64,000 nt of DNA from CAZXSK01 sp964642855 (lineage in GTDB: Bacteria; Planctomycetota; Phycisphaerae; SM23-33), in NCBI GenBank assembly GCA_964642855.1, contig CAZXSK010000001.1:113043-177042 (forward strand). Reading direction: 5' to 3'. Positions 57,175 to 64,000 of this stretch are shown here, piece by piece. Under the pieces are notes generated by a model. That model saw nothing but the letters and a program-made list of their open reading frames with translations, did no database searches and was not told the DNA's origin. Position numbers and translations under genes: made by a program. Numbering within the stretch: position 1 is the stretch's first letter; each line of letters starts with the position of its first letter.

Positions 57175-59370
57175 ATGGCTGTTCGATTCCGCAACTCTAT
57201 GCTGGCAACTTCCCTGATCATGTTCCTGACGACCTCCTATGCCTCCGCCGATCAGCCCCTTGGCTATCGTGGAATCGACAACTCGGGGATCTATCCAGCC
57301 GAGGGATTGGTCAAGTCCTGGCCGGAGGAAGGACCACCCCTGGCATGGAAATATGAGATCGGCCTGGGATTCTCCGGGGTGACCGTCACCGAGGACGACG
57401 TCTTCGCAACGGGGGGAGAAATGATGTACCTCTACCAGTTCTCGCTGGACGGCCAGCTCAAGGCCCGCTATCCGATGGGCGGAGCCAGTTGGAAGCGCTT
57501 CAGCGGAACACGTTCCACGCCGCTGGTCTACGACGACATCGTCGTGTCGACCACCCCCGACGCTACGATCTACGCGTTCGATCTCGAAGAAAAGAAGCTC
57601 GCCTGGAAGGTCAACGCCTGGCGGGATTTCGGAGCGGGAAAGGGACACATGGGGTGGGGCTATCCCGAAAGCCCCATGCTGCACAGGGACATGGTCATCT
57701 TCAACGCCTGCAGCCGCATGGACGCCACCCCGCCCCTGGTCGCGATCGATATCAAAACCGGTAAGAAGCGTTGGGGAATGTCCGCCGACAAAGACAACAA
57801 GGACTACTACTCCGCCGGCGACGCGTCCGGCGCCTGCTTCAATCACAACGGCAAGGACTTCGTCGCCCATCCGACGTGGCGGTACCTGGTCGTATGCGAA
57901 GCCGACACCGGCAAGAAGCTCTGGGAAATCCGCAAGGTTGGCGAGAAAACACTCACCCCTGTCTACAGCGACGGGTACCTGCTCTACGACCGCGGAAACA
58001 GCATCCAGATGCTGTACCTTTCCTCCGATGGCGACGACTACGAGGTGCTCTGGGAGCGTGCCTGGCCGGGCGGATTTTCGCATGCGGTCATTCTCGACGG
58101 CCGCGTCTACGTGCTGGGCAACCCACACCACAAGCCCTTCAAGCCCGAGCGGATCAACGAGCCGCTGAAGAAGACCAAGAACAACGACGAAAACTGCGAA
58201 ACTGATTCGAAGAAAGGCCGGGTCCCCAAAGCCCGCGGACTGCTGTGTCTCGATGCGCAGACGGGCAAGCTCATCCACTGGATGAAGGCCTCAGGTCAGG
58301 GGCACATCGTCTCTGCTGACGGAATGGTCTACTTCACGGAAGTCATTCGGCAGAGAGGGAGGCGGCAGAAGGTCCTGCGGATCAGCCTGATCAAGCCTAC
58401 GGAGAAGGGTTTCGAAGTCACAGGCCGGTTCGTCCCGAACCTGACCGACGCGGAACTCAGCCTCAAGGACATCGATTGGCAAGGGCCGGTCAACCCCGTC
58501 ATCGCAGAGGGTAAGCTCTTCGTGCGATACGGGCCGCTCATGGCCTTCGAACTGCGTGCCAGCAAAATGGCCGAGATCCGCAAAGCCAAAGCAGAGATCG
58601 CAGCACAGGTCAAGCAACTGCAATCCGATAGCGCTGCCGAGCGGTTGGGAGCCGTCCGGGCCATCGCCAAGGCCGGCCCCCAGGCAAGGGTAGCCGTCGA
58701 CAAACTGCTGGAACTGCTGAAGGACTCGGACCGCGATGTCCGCAAGGAAGCTGCCCGGACGCTCGCGAAGATCGGGCCGATGGCACTGCCCGGCATGATC
58801 CACGCCCTCCGCGATCGACGGGTGCAGCGGGAGGGCTATGTAACCGAGGCGATCCTCACCGTCTCGAAGGGCTCGGACAACTTGTCAGAAGCGCTGATTG
58901 CTGCAGCCGCTGCCAGCAAAGCCGTCCGGGAAGACGTCAAGGCCATCCTTCCTTTCCACGGCAAGGAAGCCGCCCAAGCCACACTCGCCTTGACTCGCCG
59001 GGCTGGCAAACGCCTTCGGTGGTGGTGCATCGAAGTGCTCAAGGAACTAGGGCCCGATGCCGCGGTCGCCTCGGAAACCCTCGCCGAGATGACCAGGAAC
59101 CAGGACCAGTGGTTCCGTGCGCACATCGCCGAAACGCTGGGCAGGATCGGACCGGCCGCCAGCGACAGCGTTCCCGCTCTGACAGCCCTGCTGGACTTCC
59201 ACTTCGCCGACGCACGAAAGAAAGCTGCCATCGCTCTGGGACAGATCGGCGTCGGTTCGGAACAGGTGATCGACGCGCTGAACAAGGCCGCCAAGGATGA
59301 CAACGAGCAGGTTGTCCAGGCAGCCAAGGACGCACTGACGAAGCTTGAGGGCTCTTCAAGCAAGGAATGA
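57175..59370 (+). CDS. Secreted PQQ-like beta-propeller protein with C-terminal HEAT repeats
   Basis: The 731-residue product has a signal peptide (about 26 residues, cleavage after ASA). A PQQ/quinoprotein-like propeller (about residues 30-460) has blade motifs such as PLVYDDIVVSTTPDATIYAFDLEEKK and LLCLDAQTGKLIHWM. A coiled segment and then HEAT-like repeats (about 480-728: VRKEAARTLAKIGPMA, RAHIAETLGRIG, ARKKAAIALGQIG) follow. PQQ-binding Trp/Glu are not clearly conserved, so an enzymatic role is uncertain. ATG 57175 follows GAAAGGCAAAT. A XylR-like regulator gene lies 93 bases downstream and may be co-transcribed. Confidence 0.82.
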   Translation: MAVRFRNSMLATSLIMFLTTSYASADQPLGYRGIDNSGIYPAEGLVKSWPEEGPPLAWKYEIGLGFSGVTVTEDDVFATGGEMMYLYQFSLDGQLKARYPMGGASWKRFSGTRSTPLVYDDIVVSTTPDATIYAFDLEEKKLAWKVNAWRDFGAGKGHMGWGYPESPMLHRDMVIFNACSRMDATPPLVAIDIKTGKKRWGMSADKDNKDYYSAGDASGACFNHNGKDFVAHPTWRYLVVCEADTGKKLWEIRKVGEKTLTPVYSDGYLLYDRGNSIQMLYLSSDGDDYEVLWERAWPGGFSHAVILDGRVYVLGNPHHKPFKPERINEPLKKTKNNDENCETDSKKGRVPKARGLLCLDAQTGKLIHWMKASGQGHIVSADGMVYFTEVIRQRGRRQKVLRISLIKPTEKGFEVTGRFVPNLTDAELSLKDIDWQGPVNPVIAEGKLFVRYGPLMAFELRASKMAEIRKAKAEIAAQVKQLQSDSAAERLGAVRAIAKAGPQARVAVDKLLELLKDSDRDVRKEAARTLAKIGPMALPGMIHALRDRRVQREGYVTEAILTVSKGSDNLSEALIAAAAASKAVREDVKAILPFHGKEAAQATLALTRRAGKRLRWWCIEVLKELGPDAAVASETLAEMTRNQDQWFRAHIAETLGRIGPAASDSVPALTALLDFHFADARKKAAIALGQIGVGSEQVIDALNKAAKDDNEQVVQAAKDALTKLEGSSSKE

Positions 59371-59463
59371 CAAGGTCGATACGTCCCGACGACCTGCGAC
59401 ACCTCGAAGGGTCGCTGGTGCATGCTTGCCAAATCCAGCCGCGCCGTGTAGAAACTGCACTCG

Positions 59464-60630
59464 ATGCCAGTTCAGCACACACAGCGGCGGGTCCGCATCG
59501 AAATCGATCTCCAGAGCTCTCTCGAGCAGGACATCCTGTCCGGCGTCGTGCGGTACACCCGCACCGAAGCGGATTGGGTTTTCTCCGTCAAGGGATGGCG
59601 AGAGCCCTGGGCCGTCAACTCCGGCGACCGTTTCGCCCAGATCGACGGCCTGATCGCCGAGGAACTGTCTGAGGAGATGCTCAAGGACATCGCCCGCAGA
59701 GGAATCCCTGCGGTAACGGTTTCTTCTCCCCAGCAGGGCGACCTTCCGCGCGTATGCCCCGACAACTTCGCAGTGGGCGTGCTGGCTGCTGAGCACTTCC
59801 TGAACCGAGGGTTCCACAGCCTAGCCTATCGAGGCGATCCGAAGTATGCCGCCTCGGTTCTCCGGCGTGACGGATTCGAGTCTCAGGCCGGAGGCGCAGG
59901 CGCCCGGTTCACCGACATGTTGGGTTCCGAGAAGCTGCTCCGCGAGTGGGAGTTTGAGCTGGAGATGAAGGACACAATCGCCTGGCTGGAGGAACTCCCC
60001 AAGCCAACCGGGATTCTGGCATTTACATCAATGGTTGGGAGACGCATCCTGGAGGCCTGCCGGCTGGCAGGCGTTCGCGTGCCGGAAGATATCGCCGTCC
60101 TGGCTGGAGACAGCGATTTCCTCAGTTGCCACGCCTCGCATCCGAGGCTTTCCAGCGTCGATCTTGACGCCGAACGCGTGGGCTACCATGCCGCCGCCCT
60201 GCTGAACGACATGATGGACGGCAAGCCCGTCACCGCTCGAACAACCCTCGTATCACCTTTGGGGGTTACTACACGCGAGTCATCTGACGTACTGGCCGTC
60301 GAGGACGAAGCGCTCTCCAAGGCGCTGGCATTCATCCACCGCAACGCATGCGAGGGGATCAACGTTCAGGACGTAGTACGGCAGGTTCCCATCTGCAGGA
60401 GATCACTCGAGCGAAGATTCACGACCTGTCTCGGACGCTCCCCGCGCGACGAGATCCGCAGGCTGCAGATCAACCGGGCGAAGGAACTGCTGACACGCAC
60501 CGACCTGCCGATAGCCGAAATCGCAAAACGCGTCGGGTTCCGCACCACCGGCCGATTCGTTGCCAACTTCAAGTCCATCGCCAACGCCTCTCCTTCGGCG
60601 TTCCGCCGCAGGGACCCGAAGACCGGCTGA
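59464..60630 (+). CDS. XylR-like regulator (LacI-type sensor with AraC helix-turn-helix)
   Basis: The 388-residue protein has an N-terminal periplasmic-binding-like sensor (about residues 1-270) of the LacI/GalR type with IDGLIAEEL and GVRVPEDIAVLAGDSDFLSC. Two AraC helix-turn-helix units follow (about 285-385: ISKA-like start, RRSLERRF, IAEIAKRVGFRTTGRFVANFK). Such hybrids control sugar catabolism, and the effector is likely a sugar. ATG 59464 is used; no strong ribosome site is visible. It follows the PQQ/HEAT gene. Confidence 0.9.
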   Translation: MPVQHTQRRVRIEIDLQSSLEQDILSGVVRYTRTEADWVFSVKGWREPWAVNSGDRFAQIDGLIAEELSEEMLKDIARRGIPAVTVSSPQQGDLPRVCPDNFAVGVLAAEHFLNRGFHSLAYRGDPKYAASVLRRDGFESQAGGAGARFTDMLGSEKLLREWEFELEMKDTIAWLEELPKPTGILAFTSMVGRRILEACRLAGVRVPEDIAVLAGDSDFLSCHASHPRLSSVDLDAERVGYHAAALLNDMMDGKPVTARTTLVSPLGVTTRESSDVLAVEDEALSKALAFIHRNACEGINVQDVVRQVPICRRSLERRFTTCLGRSPRDEIRRLQINRAKELLTRTDLPIAEIAKRVGFRTTGRFVANFKSIANASPSAFRRRDPKTG

Positions 60631-60764
60631 CCGAAGTTCATCTTCTCGTAACTGCTCCCCTCAGCAAAGGCTGCTGCAGACCGTTTGCAGTCCTTCGACC
60701 GATGAAGTACCATGCCGCGGTCCGGAAGCAGCCGCAGCGGCTGGTTTTCCTTCGATAGCATCGC

Positions 60765-61874
60765 ATGATCCATATTGCATACGGAACTCAAGCTGAACTG
60801 ATCAAGCTGATGCCCGTTCTCGCCGAGCTTCGACGGCGTGGAACGGAACATCGCGTGATCGACACCGGCCAGCATGCCGGGCAGACCCGCAAGCTCCGGG
60901 GACAGTTTGGCATGCCTTCTCCCGATGCGATCCTCGACGCGGGAGAAGGCATCTACGGCTTTGGGAAGGCTGGCGCTTGGAGTGCCCGGATTCTCGCCAA
61001 CGCCCTGTTCGCCAGACACGAACTGCGCACCCGGGTCTTCGCACCCGGCCCCGGAGTGTGCGTTATCCATGGCGACACCTTCACGACACTGCTGATGGGC
61101 ATCGTCTGTCGGGCCATGGGGATCCGCATCGCTCACGTCGAGAGCGGACTGCGGAGTTTCCGATGGTTTCATCCCTTTCCCGAGGAGATTGTCCGCGTCG
61201 TCGTCAATCGGTGGGCCTCCCTCCTGCTTGCTCCCGGAGAATGGGCAGCCGAGAACCTGCGCAACATGTGCGTCCGAGGCCGGATCGTGACCCTGCCGTC
61301 CAACACGGGTTGCGATGCCCTCCGTCACGCGCTCGATCAGGAAGTCAACGTCCGAATCCCCGACGTTCCCTACGCCGTCGCCAGCATCCATCGTTTCGAG
61401 ACTGTCACAAGTCGATCCCGGGTCGCCCGCGCCATTGACGTCGTGCGCGATGCTTCCCGCCGTTGCCGAATCGTCTGGCCGATGCACGAAGTGTTCGCAA
61501 CCGCTGCCCGGAGAGCACGTCTCCTGGGATCGCTCAATGACGCGAACGTAGAGATCCGCCCGATTCTGGATTACATTCCCTTTGCGCATCTGCTTTCCGG
61601 AGCCCGGTTCGTGATTGCCGATGGCGGAAGCATCCAGGAGGAGTCCTGGTTCCTGGACAAGCCGTGTCTACTGCTGAGGCATGCCACCGAACGCCGTGAA
61701 GGACTCGGCGAGAACGTACTGCTGAGCGACTGGGACGCCGATAGCATCAAGCGCTTCCTGAACGACCCCTCGGTATTTCGGCGAGAGAATCGCCCGACCG
61801 AGAAGAGCCCGTCTGCCGTTGCTGTCGACGCGGTGATCGCTATGCACGACCGGCTACACGGGAGGCGATCCTAG
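60765..61874 (+). CDS. wecB: UDP-N-acetylglucosamine 2-epimerase (non-hydrolysing)
   Basis: The 369-residue enzyme interconverts UDP-GlcNAc and UDP-ManNAc. The family catalytic acids are visible in HGDTFTT, HVESGL and FPEEIVR, with SIHRFE for the His. ADGGSIQEES is the phosphate/UDP loop. Start ATG 60765 is supported by the usual opening IHIAYGTQAELIKLMPVL. The product would feed the adjacent glycosyltransferases for a surface or lipid-linked glycan. Its stop overlaps the next start by one base. Confidence 0.9.
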   Translation: MIHIAYGTQAELIKLMPVLAELRRRGTEHRVIDTGQHAGQTRKLRGQFGMPSPDAILDAGEGIYGFGKAGAWSARILANALFARHELRTRVFAPGPGVCVIHGDTFTTLLMGIVCRAMGIRIAHVESGLRSFRWFHPFPEEIVRVVVNRWASLLLAPGEWAAENLRNMCVRGRIVTLPSNTGCDALRHALDQEVNVRIPDVPYAVASIHRFETVTSRSRVARAIDVVRDASRRCRIVWPMHEVFATAARRARLLGSLNDANVEIRPILDYIPFAHLLSGARFVIADGGSIQEESWFLDKPCLLLRHATERREGLGENVLLSDWDADSIKRFLNDPSVFRRENRPTEKSPSAVAVDAVIAMHDRLHGRRS

Positions 61875-63844
61875 TGTCGAACCGTGCCCAGCCAAACGAC
61901 CTCGCCTGCAGCGTGATCGTCCCCGTTTACAATGCCGCCGACATGCTTGAGCAGTGTCTTCGTCACCTGTGCGATCAGACGTTGGATTCCAGCGATTACG
62001 AGGTCATCGTCATCGACGACGGTTCGACCGACCACTCCGCCGACGTCGCCAGGCGGTTCCCGGTGCGTCTGATCGAACTGGGAAGCAACCAAGGTCGAAT
62101 CGTCGCGAGATCCCGTGGGGCCGAGGCTGCGCGCAGCGATGTGCTGGTATTCTGTGACGTTCGCGTATTCGTCGAGCGCGACGCACTGGAAACTGCCCTG
62201 GACATCCCGGAGAAGCCGCTGATGTTCGGGTGCGACGATCCGGAGATGTTCGACCAGAGCCTGATGGGACGTTTCCTCTTTGGCGTATACCGGAGGATTT
62301 GGAAAGGATACTTCCCCCAGGAGTGGCTCGACGGCGATACCGTCATCACCGAGGACAACTTCGAAACGACACCCAAGGGAACCACGCTGCTGGTAACGCC
62401 CAAGGACCTCTGGCTGCGACATCAGCCCGAGCAGCGTGACCGATACGTGAATGACGACACACTGATTTTCCGCTCGATGGTGCGGGAGACGCCGATCATC
62501 CGCACCGCACGCATCCGCTGCCACTATCAGCAACGGACCGATTTGGCCGAGGTGATACCACACCTTCACTGGCGCGGAGCGCGGTTCGGTTCCTACTACA
62601 TCAGGCCGGGACACCGATACTTCTGGGTGTACCTGGCACTCTGGGTGGCGATGCTCGCAGCGATTGGATCGACCGTCGCCCGGCCTGAAAGCTGGTGGCT
62701 GCTTCCGGCGGTTGCCTTGGCAGGATGGGTGGGTTTCGCTGCGTATCTGTCTTACAGCGTCAAGAGCTTCTTCAGCATTCTTGCGATCTTGCCAGCGGTC
62801 TGCGTTTCGTTTGGCACGGGTATTCTGCGTGGGCATGTGGCAGATCTCCGCCGCGCCATGGTCGGCGACAATACGAGGGGTCTTGGAGGATGGATTCGGA
62901 CGCTCGTGCCGTACATGTTTCTCGCTGCCATATCCGCCCTTACCGTATGGTATGTCCGCGCGCATTGGCACGAGTTTCGGGAGATTCCTTCCCTCCCCTG
63001 GTGGTCTTGGGGAGTTGTCGGTTTGCTGGTCCTTTCGGTTCATACGTCCAACGCCTACCTGACCGCGCGCATGTGTGATTCGCTGGGATTCCGCCTGCCG
63101 AAATGGCAATGGCTCCCCCTTGCCCTCGGCGGGGCTTTGGGCAATCTACTGGGGCCCATGCGGGCCGGGATGTTCCTGCGAGGCGTTTACATGAAGCGTC
63201 GCGGGTTGGACTACTCGCTGTTCCTTTCGACCCTCGCCGGAACCTACGTGCTGAGCACTCTCGCTCAGATGCTCATCTCAGCGGCCGGGCTGATCCTGCT
63301 GGCAATGAGTGGCCGGGGAATGCACTGGCCTCTGCTGGGCCTGGTCTCAGCGGTGGGAGTTGGCACGCTGGGCGTCGCGGCGCTGCGACCTCGCCCACCT
63401 GCCTGGCTGGAACGAATCGCCCCGCCCGTTGCCCGAGGACTGGAAGGATGGCGTAGTCTCCTCAAGCGCGGCAGGCACCTTGGAGAGGTGATGGGCTGTT
63501 TCCTGCTGAATGTCCTTTGTATGGCAGGGATCCTGTGGTTCGTGTTCCGCATGCTTGGCTCGCCGATCCCGGCCGGCTCGGCGATGGCGATGGCGGGCCT
63601 CGGCGGGCTCGCCACGCTGCTGGCGATCACGCCCGGTGCCCTGGGCGTATTCGACTTCACCGCCGTCGTGACGGGAACTGCTCTCGGTGCCGACCCCCAG
63701 ACATCCGTGATGGCCGTTCTGACTTTTCGGGCTGCGGACATGACCCTTGTGGTCGTCGGCGGGAGCATATCGGCGTGGCTCTTGTTAGGTGTCGGCCCCG
63801 TCAACACCGTAGATGGCCAGTTGCCAGATGGAGACGAAACGTGA
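61874..63844 (+). CDS. GT2 glycosyltransferase fused to an LPG-synthase/UPF0104-type membrane domain (AglD-like)
   Basis: The 656-residue protein begins with a GT2 domain (about residues 1-230: SVIVPVYN, VIDDGSTD, LVFCDVRV). Several N-terminal-half membrane helices and a C-terminal UPF0104/lysylphosphatidylglycerol-synthase-type region follow (about 360-650), with NLLGPMRAGMFLRG and ITPGALGVFD. AglD in haloarchaea has such an architecture and adds the last sugar to dolichol glycans; transfer to a lipid carrier is inferred here. Start GTG 61874 overlaps the epimerase stop TAG by one base. It overlaps the next gene by 4 bases. Confidence 0.85.
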   Translation: MSNRAQPNDLACSVIVPVYNAADMLEQCLRHLCDQTLDSSDYEVIVIDDGSTDHSADVARRFPVRLIELGSNQGRIVARSRGAEAARSDVLVFCDVRVFVERDALETALDIPEKPLMFGCDDPEMFDQSLMGRFLFGVYRRIWKGYFPQEWLDGDTVITEDNFETTPKGTTLLVTPKDLWLRHQPEQRDRYVNDDTLIFRSMVRETPIIRTARIRCHYQQRTDLAEVIPHLHWRGARFGSYYIRPGHRYFWVYLALWVAMLAAIGSTVARPESWWLLPAVALAGWVGFAAYLSYSVKSFFSILAILPAVCVSFGTGILRGHVADLRRAMVGDNTRGLGGWIRTLVPYMFLAAISALTVWYVRAHWHEFREIPSLPWWSWGVVGLLVLSVHTSNAYLTARMCDSLGFRLPKWQWLPLALGGALGNLLGPMRAGMFLRGVYMKRRGLDYSLFLSTLAGTYVLSTLAQMLISAAGLILLAMSGRGMHWPLLGLVSAVGVGTLGVAALRPRPPAWLERIAPPVARGLEGWRSLLKRGRHLGEVMGCFLLNVLCMAGILWFVFRMLGSPIPAGSAMAMAGLGGLATLLAITPGALGVFDFTAVVTGTALGADPQTSVMAVLTFRAADMTLVVVGGSISAWLLLGVGPVNTVDGQLPDGDET

Positions 63845-64000
63845 GCAGCGAAGCCGCCATCCGTCAACCCGGAGCACGCAGTCGTCACAGACGAGCAGTC
63901 TGGCTGCTCTTGCTGACGGTGGTGGTCCTCTATGCGCTGCAGTTGGACACGCGCTGGGCAATCGGCAGGGATTCTGCGCTTTACCTCGGCTTGGGCGAGA
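63841..64000 (+). CDS. GT-C (ArnT/PMT-like) glycosyltransferase, 3' truncated
   Basis: GTG 63841 overlaps the preceding stop by 4 bases (GTGA). The first 53 residues give a basic start, a membrane helix (AVWLLLLTVVVLYALQL) and the periplasmic loop RWAIGRDSALYLGLGE with the conserved acidic residue. The gene runs off the window. With the epimerase and GT2-flippase fusion it suggests assembly of a lipid-linked glycan. Confidence 0.7.
   Translation, partial: MSSEAAIRQPGARSRHRRAVWLLLLTVVVLYALQLDTRWAIGRDSALYLGLGE

Noticed and set aside
59464..60630. XylR-like regulator as a classic LacI repressor
   Set aside because: The N-terminal LacI helix-turn-helix is absent; DNA binding is C-terminal and AraC-type.

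Overview
This 64 kb, GC-rich window looks like part of a chromosome from a planctomycete, possibly a Phycisphaerae-like lineage. That assignment is inference. It rests on two formylglycine-type sulfatases, a XylR-like (LacI sensor plus AraC helix-turn-helix) regulator, a large Tad/Flp locus with kinase and FHA proteins, PQQ/HEAT and YCF48-type secreted proteins, and very GC-rich third codon positions. No phage, insertion sequence, CRISPR array or rRNA operon was seen.

Layout. 0-6 kb: the tail of an unknown gene, a GH3 glycosidase, a sulfatase with a short sulfatase-like vestige beside it, a roughly 0.3 kb candidate non-coding RNA with its own promoter and terminator, and gltX. 6-13.5 kb: a gene-poor, repeat-rich kilobase, a double-sensor chemoreceptor, a PAS/LuxR-type regulator, tRNA-Gln and glycyl-tRNA synthetase. 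13.5-17.1 kb: the translation operon rpsB-tsf-pyrH-frr, then tRNA-Lys and tRNA-Glu. 17.4-24.2 kb: a DegT-type aminotransferase, a pseudopilin, an overlapping dehydrogenase-purE-CPBP operon and a lipoprotein of the alkaline phosphatase fold. 24.2-27.7 kb: a methionine operon (metY, then a metX-metW fusion) behind a SAM-I-clan riboswitch.

27.7-41.6 kb: a response regulator, an AEC transporter, an amidohydrolase, a URO-D-like protein, a MerR-type regulator, a histidine kinase whose sensor carries a CxxCH haem motif, a GH113-like enzyme followed by a three-domain secreted protein, pcm and a second sulfatase. 41.7-56.7 kb: a 14-gene minus-strand Tad/Flp pilus locus with two CpaF-type ATPases (one with an FHA domain), a separate membrane FHA protein and a Ser/Thr kinase with a long repeat-like ectodomain. 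The secretin, TadZ and TadD are not in the window. 56.8-64 kb: tRNA-Ser, a PQQ-propeller/HEAT protein, the XylR-like regulator and an overlapping glycan cluster (UDP-GlcNAc 2-epimerase, GT2-flippase fusion, truncated GT-C glycosyltransferase).

Three themes link the genes. Methionine synthesis is coherently controlled by the riboswitch. Pilus assembly appears wired to phosphothreonine signalling. Several genes carry a -10 box only 6-9 bases before the start codon, which suggests leaderless mRNAs. The best candidates for new biology are the orphan RNA at about 4.1-4.43 kb, the kinase/FHA-coupled Tad locus, and the large hairpin that buries the prepilin-peptidase start codon.
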